DNA of 40,226 bases. Origin: Lobosporangium transversale (taxonomy: Eukaryota; Mortierellomycota; Mortierellomycetes; Mortierellales; Mortierellaceae). The DNA is taken from positions 1 to 40,226 of the forward strand of contig NW_019029078.1 of NCBI RefSeq assembly GCF_002105155.1, read 5' to 3'. The notes beneath the pieces are model-generated. The model worked only from the letters and a program-made list of their open reading frames with translations, ran no database searches and was not told the origin of the DNA. Shown one piece after another: positions 1 to 11,300 of the stretch; the stretch's first letter is position 1, and every line of letters starts with the position of its first letter. A program made the translations under genes and the position numbers.

Positions 1-1289
1 CGAGAGGCCTCGAGACGCCGTCGCTGGGCCGGTCTCAAACTTTCAGACGCGGGCATGTCATCAGCTGCCCGCTTGGTGTTATGCTTAGCAGCTGCTGCTA
101 GGCCAGTGTACGCAACCGTCTGAAATGGACGCGAAGTGATCCGGGGATTTGCTGTAGATGTGAGTGTCCCCGTGTTTGCCAAAGGCAATGGCCCGAAGTT
201 GCCTGGAAGAGGCGTCATAGCTGTGGCGGAAGCAGGCCATGGAAAGAACTGACCTCGCTTCTCATGAGATCCGCCATTCTGATATTGCTGTAGCGGCAGC
301 TGTTGTGTTTGTTGCTGGAGCATGCTTTGTTGCTGCTGTGGAGATAAATTGTGGTATTGTTGGTAAAAAGGCTCAATACCACTGGTCGATTGCTGGAGCG
401 TCGCTGGTTGTTGCTGGTTAGGATGAGTGTCATAGTGGGAATGCTCATATTGTATCAAGTGTGGAGCTGATAGAGGAGCAACAAGGGGAGGGGAAGGAAG
501 AGTGAGCGCTGTCGGAGGTAGTGGTGGTGGCAGTGATGATGCTGAAGGCGACGGTGATGACGATAACTGTGTTAGTGGTGGTAGCAGGAAAGGTTGAAGA
601 TGAGAGGAAGGGTGCATAACTGGTAGAAGTTGTTGAGGGTGAAACTGATTATGAAGGAAAGCGGTCTGAAGCCACAGTTGATTTTCTTGAACCTGACGTT
701 CTAAATTTTCCTGGGCACAATCCTGGGGGATTGTCATCAGCATGGTGCTCTCTGGCTCGAAATTATGGCTGCTGTGGTTATCGCCAGGGGTCAATAGATG
801 ATAAGGGTCGATGGCAGAGAGGGATATGGGCCCGAAATCAGCGCAGACTAGAGGCTCGGAGCCTGGTCTGCTTGGTTTGAGTGTATAATCTATTGGTTCA
901 ATAGAGAGTTGTGGTGATGGTGCTATTGGCGGCGTAGGAGAGGCGGCATCTGTTGTAGAGGGTGGTGTCAACGATGACGACGAGGGTAATGATGATGGGT
1001 TCAGGAGAGGGGAGCTGGTTAGCAATGCCGAGCTGCATGTCGTGGACTTGGCTGTGGTACTGGAGCTGCAGTGGTGCTCACGGCCTTCAAGATTCTTATT
1101 CTGGTCGGCTGGCTGCATCGGCAACGAGGCGAGGACACGGAGCAATTCGGGGCAAATGGATATGAGAGCGAGGACGTCCGGGAAGAGAGTGGACGTTCTG
1201 CAGGGTCTGTTAGCTTTGATTGGGCTGAAATTGACAAACATGCACTTTTCATCCAGACAAAACACGCACGCACGTTCACAAACAAACAA
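1..1289 (-). CDS. C2H2 zinc-finger protein, left copy, cut by window edge
   Basis: This is the mirror copy of the gene at 4372-6063. It holds the Ser/Pro-rich and Gln-rich N-terminal part (about 429 residues) with no stop. Both zinc fingers would lie to the left of the window. The reading frame is identical to the right copy, so there is no sign of decay in the visible part. It is transcribed divergently from the right copy, with about 3.1 kb between the two starts, so both copies carry the same upstream sequence. The start is uncertain in the same way as for the right copy: in-frame ATGs lie at the mirror positions of 4372, 4420 and 4543. Whether it is a full gene cannot be judged from this window. 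Confidence 0.7.
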   Translation of the reverse strand, partial: MFVCERACVFCLDEKCMFVNFSPIKANRPCRTSTLFPDVLALISICPELLRVLASLPMQPADQNKNLEGREHHCSSSTTAKSTTCSSALLTSSPLLNPSSLPSSSSLTPPSTTDAASPTPPIAPSPQLSIEPIDYTLKPSRPGSEPLVCADFGPISLSAIDPYHLLTPGDNHSSHNFEPESTMLMTIPQDCAQENLERQVQENQLWLQTAFLHNQFHPQQLLPVMHPSSHLQPFLLPPLTQLSSSPSPSASSLPPPLPPTALTLPSPPLVAPLSAPHLIQYEHSHYDTHPNQQQPATLQQSTSGIEPFYQQYHNLSPQQQQSMLQQQTQQLPLQQYQNGGSHEKRGQFFPWPASATAMTPLPGNFGPLPLANTGTLTSTANPRITSRPFQTVAYTGLAAAAKHNTKRAADDMPASESLRPAQRRRLEAS

Positions 1290-1942
1290 AACATTTGTTC
1301 AAACTCACATTTAAATAACTACTTTATAAATGTATGAATTGTTCAGCTCTTTGTCTGTATTGAGAAGCTGCTGTCGCTACGCTCGAGGAAAGCAGCGTTA
1401 CTCGAAGCAGAAGAACGGGGTGGACAGAAGGATGGAGGGAAGTGAATAAAATTAACAAACTAAAAGAGAAAGTGAATAGTGAATGAGCAATGCAGTGGAT
1501 GAGTGCTTTGGTGTCGTTTTTTTTTATCTTACATATATATCTCCCAGTCTTTCCGAGAGATGAAGAGAAGCATGAAGAGGGCAAAAGAGACAAAGATAAT
1601 GAAAAGAGAAAAGGAAAAAAAAAAAAAAAAAAAAAAAGAGACAATTGATTTAAATATGTTGCGCAGTGAGGGAAGGATGCAAAAATGCATTGCATTTGGA
1701 AATAAGTGTAATAGCTCACTCCTGGATCATTTCACGCGTCATGCCCTTTTTAAAAATCTATCTCCTGAAAAACTGTTGTTTCTTCAAGACTGTCGATCAC
1801 ACCTCTGCCGAAAAACTAGTATAAAATAAGAAAAAAATGCAAGCAGACAGAGATACAAAAGATTTTGGCAAATATGCAAACTCAAAATTCATCATTATTA
1901 CTGCTCATAGTCATCCAACGAACTTTTCAGAACAGGGTCTGT

Positions 1943-2058
1943 AAATTAAAAAAGAATAAAAAAGAATTAAAAAAGAATTAAAAAGAATTAAAAAAAAATT
2001 AAAAAAGAATTAAAAAGAATTAAAAAAGAATTAAAAAGAATTAAAAAAATTAAAAAAG
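1943..2058. repeat. AATTAAAAA(A)G minisatellite-like tract, left arm
   Basis: A run of AATTAAAAAG and AATTAAAAAAG units with small length changes. The mirror copy lies in the right arm at 3604-3719. Confidence 0.85.
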
Positions 2059-2100
2059 CGTCTACCGGTCATGCCGCTATTTTGGCAACCTTATTTTTCT

Positions 2101-2284
2101 CAAATAGATTAATTTTTTTTTTCTTTTTTGTTATAGTTGATTTATTACGTCAACGTGTGTGTATTAATTCAACACCTCCACCAGAGGTCTACCGCTAATC
2201 GAATAAAGCAAAAACGAATACTTTTTTACAAAGTACAACAAAAATAAGTTAACCGAGAAAAATATAAACCACAGGCATGGTTGT
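2101..2284. other. AT-rich spacer inside the palindrome loop
   Basis: No gene seen. A 14-base direct repeat (TCAAATAGATTAAT) occurs at 2100-2113 and 2284-2297, bracketing about 170 bp. It could be a target duplication or chance in AT-rich DNA. Confidence 0.4.
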
Positions 2285-3540
2285 CAAATAGATTAATCCC
2301 TTAATTTAATTTATTTTGCCTATGTGACATGGTCCTTATTTTGAAACTTTAAATCACCATGCAAAAAAAGTCGATTTAAAAAGTAAACGAGTACTGGTCA
2401 AGTCAAAATCCCTCATCTGGAAGGTATTCTACGCCGCTTTTTAGAGCTCTTTGGTGGCCAAGACGCGGCAATCAAAGCCATTCGCAATAATGTGGAGGAT
2501 CAATAGCAAGTGGTCTTCGGCCCTGATGCTAACCTCGAGGAGGTCATCTCCTGTGCCCAAGACTCGCAACCCATGGCATGATTCAAGCCCAATAGTGACA
2601 TTGAGAAAGGAGTTTCGAAGGCAGAAGTCGCAAATGCGGCCAATGCTGAGACCGCAAGCAATATAAAGGTACCAGAATACTATTTGTACCCTGATATACC
2701 TTACCACGACACCCGGGACAAGCGTGGTAGGAGACGGATATTTTGTTCAGCCAAAGAGCGCGGACGGTACTGTCTTCGGCTGCTACTTATGCATACCAAA
2801 GGAGTAAAGAGTTTGCTAAGCTCCGCATAGTGACTGAAGTCAATCAGACCTTTGATACATTCCACTCAGCTGCTCTTGCTCACGGCTTGCTCGAGATGAT
2901 GAATAATCGAGTCGCTGCTTAGAAAAAGCATCCACATGTCAGTCACTGAGGATGCTGCGGCACCTGTTTGCTATTATGGTGATCAACTGCAGCCCCTCTG
3001 ATCCACTGGTTTTGTAAGCTCACTTTGCAAGTAATCTGTCAGAAGATTTCTTTCATACATGCAGAGGGCTCCAGGGAGAGGCAACTGCTACTGCGGAGCG
3101 TATCGCAGAGGAACAAGCTAATAGCTTGGTACTTTACGACCTAAATGAAGTGTTGAAGGAGCTTGGACCCTGCCTGGCCAGCTTTCCAGAGATACCTCAA
3201 GGAATTGGAGATACCCTACAGAAGGAAGATCGGGTTGATGACACGCAGAGGCAATGGGGATTTGAACAAGGGGCGCTGAATAACGTGGTGCCTTCAAGCC
3301 CCTGAAGCAGCAGTCACGGCTCCATTACTCTGTGGAATACCTGAACAAGTTCAATCCACCAGGCTTGCCTCCGTTCAAACTGAAGTTGAAAGTCGATCAA
3401 TCTGTCATCCTTCTTTGCAACTTGAGCCCAAGGCGTGGACTATGTAATAGCATCCGCATGATTGTGCGTGCGTTAGGCACAAGAATGATCCAGACTGAGA
3501 TTATCAATGGGAAGTATCAAGGAGAGCGTGTTTTCCTCCT
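2285..3540 (+). pseudogene. Helitron Rep-helicase remnant (helicase N-part joined to C-part)
   Basis: The sequence from about 2310 to 2400 and from 3030 to 3300 aligns by eye with the longer Helitron copy at 24.1-24.7 kb. The shared stretch includes the block encoding EEQAN.L.LYDLNEVLKELG. The core helicase with Walker A, present at 24.8 kb, is missing here. The piece at 3332-3540 instead encodes the late part of a Pif1/Helitron helicase, with the family-typical KLKLKV...LLCNL...GLCN order. It ends at GERVF, where GERIFIPH continues in the other copy. The protein is therefore internally deleted and interrupted by stops. In an intact Helitron this domain unwinds DNA for rolling-circle transposition. 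The remnant fills almost the whole loop between the palindrome arms, so it predates or accompanied the inverted duplication. Confidence 0.75.
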
Positions 3541-3603
3541 TACCTTGCTTGTGTCCGGTAAAGAAAAATAAGGTTGCCAAAATAGCGGCATGACCGGTAG
3601 ACG

Positions 3604-3719
3604 CTTTTTTAATTTTTTTAATTCTTTTTAATTCTTTTTTAATTCTTTTTAATTCTTTTTTAATTTTTTTTTAATTCTTTTTAATTCTTTTTTAATTCTT
3701 TTTTATTCTTTTTTAATTT
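3604..3719. repeat. CTTTTTTAATT minisatellite-like tract, right arm
   Basis: Mirror of the tract at 1943-2058. Confidence 0.85.
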
Positions 3720-4331
3720 ACAGACCCTGTTCTGAAAAGTTCGTTGGATGACTATGAGCAGTAATAATGATGAATTTTGAGTTTGCATATTTGCCAAAAT
3801 CTTTTGTATCTCTGTCTGCTTGCATTTTTTTCTTATTTTATACTAGTTTTTCGGCAGAGGTGTGATCGACAGTCTTGAAGAAACAACAGTTTTTCAGGAG
3901 ATAGATTTTTAAAAAGGGCATGACGCGTGAAATGATCCAGGAGTGAGCTATTACACTTATTTCCAAATGCAATGCATTTTTGCATCCTTCCCTCACTGCG
4001 CAACATATTTAAATCAATTGTCTCTTTTTTTTTTTTTTTTTTTTTTCCTTTTCTCTTTTCATTATCTTTGTCTCTTTTGCCCTCTTCATGCTTCTCTTCA
4101 TCTCTCGGAAAGACTGGGAGATATATATGTAAGATAAAAAAAAACGACACCAAAGCACTCATCCACTGCATTGCTCATTCACTATTCACTTTCTCTTTTA
4201 GTTTGTTAATTTTATTCACTTCCCTCCATCCTTCTGTCCACCCCGTTCTTCTGCTTCGAGTAACGCTGCTTTCCTCGAGCGTAGCGACAGCAGCTTCTCA
4301 ATACAGACAAAGAGCTGAACAATTCATACAT

Positions 4332-4337
4332 TTATAA
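4332..4337 (+). promoter_or_regulatory. TATA-like box of the zinc-finger gene
   Basis: TATAAA lies about 40 bp before the first in-frame ATG (4372). The same box is mirrored in the left arm at about 1324-1329. A GTGAGT at 4353 and a TTTCAG ending at 4436 could bound an 84-nt leader intron; the exon before it has a stop in frame, so this would leave ATG 4543 as the start. Confidence 0.4.
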
Positions 4338-4371
4338 AGTAGTTATTTAAATGTGAGTTTGAACAAATGTT

Positions 4372-6063
4372 TTGTTTGTTTGTGAACGTGCGTGCGTGTT
4401 TTGTCTGGATGAAAAGTGCATGTTTGTCAATTTCAGCCCAATCAAAGCTAACAGACCCTGCAGAACGTCCACTCTCTTCCCGGACGTCCTCGCTCTCATA
4501 TCCATTTGCCCCGAATTGCTCCGTGTCCTCGCCTCGTTGCCGATGCAGCCAGCCGACCAGAATAAGAATCTTGAAGGCCGTGAGCACCACTGCAGCTCCA
4601 GTACCACAGCCAAGTCCACGACATGCAGCTCGGCATTGCTAACCAGCTCCCCTCTCCTGAACCCATCATCATTACCCTCGTCGTCATCGTTGACACCACC
4701 CTCTACAACAGATGCCGCCTCTCCTACGCCGCCAATAGCACCATCACCACAACTCTCTATTGAACCAATAGATTATACACTCAAACCAAGCAGACCAGGC
4801 TCCGAGCCTCTAGTCTGCGCTGATTTCGGGCCCATATCCCTCTCTGCCATCGACCCTTATCATCTATTGACCCCTGGCGATAACCACAGCAGCCATAATT
4901 TCGAGCCAGAGAGCACCATGCTGATGACAATCCCCCAGGATTGTGCCCAGGAAAATTTAGAACGTCAGGTTCAAGAAAATCAACTGTGGCTTCAGACCGC
5001 TTTCCTTCATAATCAGTTTCACCCTCAACAACTTCTACCAGTTATGCACCCTTCCTCTCATCTTCAACCTTTCCTGCTACCACCACTAACACAGTTATCG
5101 TCATCACCGTCGCCTTCAGCATCATCACTGCCACCACCACTACCTCCGACAGCGCTCACTCTTCCTTCCCCTCCCCTTGTTGCTCCTCTATCAGCTCCAC
5201 ACTTGATACAATATGAGCATTCCCACTATGACACTCATCCTAACCAGCAACAACCAGCGACGCTCCAGCAATCGACCAGTGGTATTGAGCCTTTTTACCA
5301 ACAATACCACAATTTATCTCCACAGCAGCAACAAAGCATGCTCCAGCAACAAACACAACAGCTGCCGCTACAGCAATATCAGAATGGCGGATCTCATGAG
5401 AAGCGAGGTCAGTTCTTTCCATGGCCTGCTTCCGCCACAGCTATGACGCCTCTTCCAGGCAACTTCGGGCCATTGCCTTTGGCAAACACGGGGACACTCA
5501 CATCTACAGCAAATCCCCGGATCACTTCGCGTCCATTTCAGACGGTTGCGTACACTGGCCTAGCAGCAGCTGCTAAGCATAACACCAAGCGGGCAGCTGA
5601 TGACATGCCCGCGTCTGAAAGTTTGAGACCGGCCCAGCGACGGCGTCTCGAGGCCTCTCGAGGCCTAAGCATCTCCTCCGAGGCCACGGTGGTAGCGCTA
5701 CCAACAGTAGCAATGAGAGCGGCATCACAACCAACGACTGAGTCCAGTCCGCGGTCCACACAGCCTTCGATGCCCCGCTCCCCCACAGCTACCCATAGCT
5801 CCAAAGTGCTCTCGGCCATGCCACCGCAGGGCCCTAGGACAACTACTGGCACCGAAAGCGTTCGATCCACAAAGTGTCCACATTGCGACAAGGAGTTTCA
5901 GTCCAAAGGGCTCCTGCGTTCGCATATGGTAAGCCATTCGGCGGAGAGGCCGTTTGTCTGTTGGGACTGTGCAGGCAAGAGTTACAAGAGGAACCATGAC
6001 CTGCTTAGGCATCGGAGAGAGAAGCATAACGTGGATAGAGTCTCCGCTATCCACAGTATATAG
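4372..6063 (+). CDS. C2H2 zinc-finger protein, probable transcription factor
   Basis: 563 codons from the first ATG; ATG 4420 (residue 17) or 4543 (residue 58) are credible alternatives. Residues about 75-300 are rich in Ser, Pro and Thr, and about 300-340 is Gln-rich, as in activation-type low-complexity regions. Two zinc fingers close the protein. Finger 1 starts at residue 502 and is canonical (C-x2-C-x12-H-x3-H). It is joined by an SAERPF linker, close to TGEKPF, to finger 2, which has C-x2-C-x13-H-x4-H, one residue longer than usual. An RPAQRRRL basic patch before the fingers could be a nuclear signal. The protein likely binds DNA in the nucleus; its targets are unknown. An AATAAA follows 35 bases after the stop. 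The finger-coding end lies outside the visible duplicated arm. Confidence 0.85.
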   Translation: MFVCERACVFCLDEKCMFVNFSPIKANRPCRTSTLFPDVLALISICPELLRVLASLPMQPADQNKNLEGREHHCSSSTTAKSTTCSSALLTSSPLLNPSSLPSSSSLTPPSTTDAASPTPPIAPSPQLSIEPIDYTLKPSRPGSEPLVCADFGPISLSAIDPYHLLTPGDNHSSHNFEPESTMLMTIPQDCAQENLERQVQENQLWLQTAFLHNQFHPQQLLPVMHPSSHLQPFLLPPLTQLSSSPSPSASSLPPPLPPTALTLPSPPLVAPLSAPHLIQYEHSHYDTHPNQQQPATLQQSTSGIEPFYQQYHNLSPQQQQSMLQQQTQQLPLQQYQNGGSHEKRGQFFPWPASATAMTPLPGNFGPLPLANTGTLTSTANPRITSRPFQTVAYTGLAAAAKHNTKRAADDMPASESLRPAQRRRLEASRGLSISSEATVVALPTVAMRAASQPTTESSPRSTQPSMPRSPTATHSSKVLSAMPPQGPRTTTGTESVRSTKCPHCDKEFQSKGLLRSHMVSHSAERPFVCWDCAGKSYKRNHDLLRHRREKHNVDRVSAIHSI

Positions 6064-6097
6064 CCTTAAGCCTATAAAAGGCTTGTAATAGTAATTT

Positions 6098-6103
6098 AAT
6101 AAA
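6098..6103 (+). terminator. Polyadenylation signal AATAAA
   Basis: Canonical AATAAA 35 nt downstream of the zinc-finger gene stop. Confidence 0.6.
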
Positions 6104-6164
6104 GATCCTCTTCTTATATACCAAAATGATACGCAGAGTGAAAGAAAAGAAGAAACACCTCATT

Positions 6165-7540
6165 AACTAATGAAAGGAGAAAATAAAGGGCAGCTCTCTC
6201 TCCATTGCAAATCTCGACACCAAAAAAATATGTTTACTCATGAAAATTTGGCCTCTACTTCTGCTACTCATTACGTATTATGCAAGTTCTGACGCTGTTG
6301 ATGTGCTCTTTGGGTACGGTACACCGCACACACTATTAAAGGTCATGTCTACAATGTGTATATATTGTGGGCCTGAACTCTTAGCATACTAATTTACTAC
6401 TTTAAATCTTTTTCTATCAGATTCTTTACTTTCATAGACTTTACCTTTACTTTCACTTTTCATTGAGAGAAAAAAATAAAAATAAAAAAGATATATTCCA
6501 CACGCTCATCTGTCAGACATTCACCGCCTGCCAAGTACTCTCGCACATCAAGTGTGCAACGGGTCATCAAAGTACGACGAACCCGGCGAGCCGTGAGGTC
6601 TGAAGAGAAGTTGCAAGAAGAACGGGCGGAGGAGGAAACTGAAAAGGAGGAGGAATATAACTGGGCTTATAGCCCTATCGACTCTACCCTACTTGGGCGG
6701 AAGAGAGGAAAAAGGGGGGGAAGAAAGGCTTAAAAATGCAACCAAACTTGAATGTAGTGCTTGCTTGACCCAGGTTGCGCTTCTCAGCAAGAGTGTATTT
6801 GTCCTATTCCAAGGACAGCCAAGCTCAGGTCCTTGATTGAACGGCACTCACTGCACCAAGTTCCCCCTCTCATCGACTGAAATCGTGGTTTCGATGCCTG
6901 GCGACAGTAATAAGGTGTCCCAGTGAAACATCATAACAGAAAGTAGAGTCGGTGGTTTGAAAGAAATCAGTGAGGCCCATACGGCTTACGACAACCTCCA
7001 TTATGTCCTCTTGCATCCAGAAGGCGAGGAGGGCTGGACATCTAAAAAGTATAGAAAACAGCCTAGGCCCGGTCAAACCTCTACAAGGCCTCATGGTGAC
7101 AGCGGAGACGAAGGTAGCAATGACGGCCAGCAGGAGGTGGATGTGAGTGGGGGCGATGGTCAATCTATGAAAAGTCTAAAATACGTCAACCCGAGAGAGT
7201 TTTACACGTACAGGTTGCAGATTCGTCCTATGAGTTCAACAGACCAGCGATCTCTCATCTGAATGAATACGTGCTTGATTCACCAGTACACTGCCGACCA
7301 ATATGGAGCTATACAAGCGGAATATGATCTACAAGGCTTTTCAGACAGTCATCGCTCTCATTCACTGCCGCGTCTTTCTGATATTCTTCCTTATGTTTAT
7401 AATGTATCTACTTTGTTGTGTAGTTCACAACTATATATTACTCTACCTGGTTTTACTTTATTGATATATTTTGATGCAGTGTCGATTTTGTCAAAAAGCG
7501 ACAGGGGTCAATAAAAAATTTATGCAAAGGCACAGCTTCT
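6165..7540 (+). pseudogene. Helitron Rep N-terminal region remnant
   Basis: The first half (6165-6865) matches, with divergence, 27620-28262; the second half (6865-7540) matches 30385-30780. In the second half one frame encodes features typical of the Helitron_like_N domain. These are ESRVGGLKEISEAHTAYD, then LHYVLLHPEGEEGW, then REFYTYRLQIRP and HQYTADQYGAIQAE. The order (GGL..ISE, YD.LHYVLL.P.GE.GW, REFY.YRLQIRP, QY.VD.Y) is that of the region before the Rep HUH motif. A TGA interrupts the frame near 6935 where another copy has a sense codon, and a second TGA falls at 7260. The Rep catalytic part and the helicase are absent. In a live element this protein would cut and join single strands during rolling-circle transposition. 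Confidence 0.75.
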
Positions 7541-7745
7541 TTCACTTGGTCACGGTATCTTATGATTTTGAATTGATTGAATAGACTTCGACGAACATTG
7601 TCCATTCATTGAATTGAGTCGGTTGTATTTCGCAAGCAAACTCATTGGCTGTCAATATATTCGAGGCTATTCAAAAAATATAAAGTATCGTGACCAAATG
7701 AAACGGGCTATATAATGTGTATTAGTTGAAAAAAAGTTGTCAGCA

Positions 7746-8235
7746 TTACAACGATATTAAAGTCGCGAAAGTTGCCAAACACTGTAACAATAATAATTTA
7801 ATATTCTTTTGCTCATTCAAAGGACCCAATAGGACTACATAGCGTCCCGACAGGATATCCGTAGTATTCCTGTATGATTTCTCTATATAACTAACGTGCT
7901 TGGAGTGATAGGCGCACGTTGGCGATCCAACATTTTTATACATGATGTCGACATAGTTGTTATTGCCAAGATAACAAGCGCCATCATTTGTATCCTTATA
8001 AAATAGAGGCAAAATGGCTCTCATTTGAAAGCATATGGAAACCAATCCTCGATCCCAGCTTGAAATCCCATAAAGTCAGGTGTGATTCAGAACTGTATGA
8101 AAATGTTCTCATCAGTGTGAGAGTCGATGTCAGTGCGAATAGCCTGGAGCCTACCTCGCATAGAAAATAAAACATTGATCCTATACTTGCGTAGTTACTA
8201 AATATGTTCTTCAATGAATACGCAATATCCCTCAA
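7746..8235 (-). CDS. Unrecognised open frames downstream of the NLR gene
   Basis: Two overlapping minus-strand frames (7996-8235 starting with ATG, and 7746-8045) could be one short gene broken by a frameshift or an unseen intron. The first begins MRDIAYSLKNIF and has a mildly hydrophobic stretch. The second contains the coding-like stretch GRYVVLLGPLNEQKNIKL. I recognise no family. The start lies about 125 bp beyond the stop of the NLR gene on the same strand. Chance open frames in AT-rich spacer are equally possible. Confidence 0.2.
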
Positions 8236-8318
8236 GACATTATTGTTTGTTCAAGAAAGCAGTGTATACTTCACTCTCTTTTTTTTTCGATAGTTAATCA
8301 GCAAGTATCTTTTCCCAC

Positions 8319-8324
8319 TTTATT
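8319..8324 (-). terminator. Polyadenylation signal of the NLR gene
   Basis: AATAAA on the minus strand, 37 nt downstream of the stop at 8361. Confidence 0.55.
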
Positions 8325-8360
8325 CTTTATCCTAAATGGCTTCCTACTTCTTGTTTCCCT

Positions 8361-11300
8361 TCACTTTCGAGGTTTGCATGAAATGACATGTGCAAAACTA
8401 CATTCGCTGCACACACTGTATTTGAACCGGTAATCTCTGATCGATTGGCTTGTTTCAATCAACTCTGTCAATGGTACTCCTTCGCTCAGACATTCTGCCT
8501 CTAAATCTGCCTTTGTTGGTGGTTCTCGATAATGGTTCACTTGACTGGACGATGCACTCTTGGCCTTGGATGCTGTCGATGGCATTCCTACACTCTTGGT
8601 CGCCTCATGTGCAGCCAAAGGGTAGGATTGCTTGTCTATAGCTCCACGTTGCACCAAAAGCTTCCTGTTGACTTCACTCAACCCATCTACATCTTGGATA
8701 CGAGCGTTATTTGCATTAAGGACCGTTTGCTTGGTGCTCCACTTTAGGTGATATTGATATTCTTCATCCCTCTTCACAATCTGCCACATCCGAATAGAAC
8801 CATTCTCGGAGCCTGTAACCAGATAGTGGCCCTCTTTGGAGGCATTCCATACAAGCGTATTAGCATAACCGCCTTCAAATAGGATTACAACCAAACACTG
8901 GCCTGATTTTGGATCCCACACTCGTACTGTCATGTCCCAGCTGCCTGAGGCAATATACCTTCCATCGGGCGAATAAGCCACCGCAGCGACCAACCTGGTA
9001 TGTCCTTCAAACACACATAATACTGACCCTGTTTCCATATCTACCACACTAACCAGCCCTGCAAAATCTCCAACAACCATCTGCTGACGACATGGTGAAG
9101 ATGCTACACATTTTGGAATATTGCCAACCTGTGTTTCGTAACAGAACTCGCCCGTTTCTGCAGACCGTACCTGCAAGCTCTTGTGTTCACGGTGGCGCTT
9201 GAACACCATCTTTTGACTGTCATGCATGTAGACAATATCAGAAACATTACTTCCTACAACACTCACATCGTACTGGAGATCGCCTGCTTGAGCTCTCCAG
9301 ACTTTGATATTACCGCTTTCAGCATAAGAAGCAATCTGGTGGCCATTGGGCGAGAATACCACACGCTTCATCTCTACTTTGTGGCCATATAGTGTGCGGA
9401 CGAGCTCTCCTGTTTGTGTGCTCCATATAGTTATATTCCCAGATTTATGGCCACAGGCAACTGGGTGGCCAATGGGTGAGAAATCAAAGACGTAGATGTC
9501 ATCAGCACCTTCACCATGTAACTTTAAAGTGTGAACAACTTGACCTGTCCGAACATCCCAAAGGTAGACGCATGGAGCTTTGTGGCAAGTAGCAAGCAAC
9601 CGGCCATCAGGTGAGTACTTGATATCTTTTATATATTCATCGAGGCATTGTAAAATGTGGATGGACTGCCCTGTTCTTGCATCCCATATATGCATTGTTT
9701 TACCACCGCCCGTTGAAGCTATTTGCTGTCCATCCGGCGAGCTCTTGATGTTACGTATCCCCGCTGGGTGGTTATGTAAGGCATGGCTGAATTGTTGTGG
9801 TCGGGTATCCCAAAGACGTATCGTTTTGTCTCTACTGAAGGACGCAATCTGGTGCTTGTTTGGTGAATATGCCAAGCAGTTTATCCTCCCAGAGTGACCG
9901 TAGAAGGTATTCATGAGTTGTCCTGATCTCGCGTCCCAAAGCCATATTGCGCTCTTCCCGTCGCAAACGGCTATCGCTTCTCCGTTTGGTGAATACTTTA
10001 AATCAGTGATAAAATAATATATTTCTCCAAAAGTTGGAATAGCTTTGCCTGTTTGCATGCCCCACTGGTATATCTTTTCATCGGTGAACGAGGCAGCGAA
10101 CTTCCCACTAGGTGAATACCGTACGCCTTTGACATATTGATCATGTTCCAAATTAAACTTCTTTTGACCAGATCCAACATTCCACACATGCAGCCAACGA
10201 TCTTCGTAACAACGAGTTATGACTTCTTGTCCATTAGGTGAATACTCAATTTCCTCAATCCTAGAGCCATGGTCCATGAACACTATCGACTGTTGCCCTG
10301 ATGCCGCATCCCACAGCCGCAATATCTTGTCTTCACCGCCAGTTGCAACCTGCTTTCCATCAGGTGAATATGCCACACTCCTCACAGCACCAGTATGGCC
10401 TTCTAACATATATTTGAGAATGCCCGTTTGGGTGTCCCACACTCGCACTGAGCCATCATCACAGGCTGAGGCAAGATCGTTTCCATTTGGCGAGTACGCT
10501 ACACAATGAATAGACTTTGTATGGCCCACCAATCTATGAACCAATGCTCCTGAGCCTGCATCCCAAATTAAAACTGCAGTTCGACTATTGCCCCAAGAGG
10601 CAATACGCCTGCTGTCTGGTGAGTATAAAAGTCTATGGCCAGTTACATCGCCCTCCAAAACGGAAAGCTTCTCCCACCTTGATGTGTCATACACGATGAT
10701 TGAATAGTTATGTCGTTCGCCTTCGGTAACTGCAGCGAGCGCCTTGCCATCAGGTGAATATGCCCCATCAATCACCCAATTACCTGCTTCGATAAGAGGC
10801 CATTCTCCAAACTGAACACCTGCCATCTTTGCCCCGTTCAGGTTTGCTTCACGAAGCCAACATTTCCGTAAGTTGACCTTCCTCAAATCTGCTCCTTGCA
10901 GCTGAGCATACTCAAAAATACCATGGCTGACATCGGCTCCTGGAATCTGAATGCCTCGCAGGTCTGCTCCAATGAATGACTCGCCTGCTCGGACCAAGAT
11001 CGTCATCGCATTCGCTGCTGCTATCCGCCACTTGCTATCTCTCTTTGAAAGCTCTACATATCCATACAACTGCTGTTTGAACACTGACTCAAGATGGACA
11101 CGATCCTCCAGGAACTGAAGGATAGATGGCTCATCTACAAAACTCCTCCATACTAGAGGCGATGTCTCATCAGCTTGGACCACATCCACTTCTTGCTCGC
11201 TCTCCTTGATGTCTATACCTTCAAAACTGAATACTGAACTAACACTCTGTCGACGAGAGAGCGATGTGGTTGCATTTACTTCTTTATCACTTGTAGAAAT

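Larger units (their letters stand above)
1..2100. repeat. Left arm of large inverted duplication
   Basis: Base x here pairs with base 5661-x of the right arm (5662-x inside the poly-A tract). Every stretch compared is the exact reverse complement, apart from a one-base length difference in the A-run near 1620. The arm reaches window base 1, so it probably continues outside. It contains one copy of the zinc-finger gene (minus) and an AATTAAAAAAG-type tract at its inner end. Confidence 0.95.
3562..5660. repeat. Right arm of large inverted duplication
   Basis: Reverse complement of 1-2100. The inner junction is sharp: AGAAAAATAAGG at 3562-3573 mirrors CCTTATTTTTCT at 2089-2100, and the next bases differ. 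The outer limit at 5660 is set only by the window start. Confidence 0.95.

Noticed and set aside
962-1337. Several open frames antisense to the zinc-finger gene, repeated in mirror at 4324-4699
   Set aside because: They are shadows of the same coding DNA in both arms and show no domain features.
2100-2297. 14-base direct repeat as a transposon target duplication
   Set aside because: The bracketed 170 bp has no inverted ends or other element feature, and the repeat is AT-rich.
8450-10699. Plus-strand frames opposite the WD40 region
   Set aside because: Their periodic look comes from the antisense of WD40 repeats; no ATG-context or domain support.
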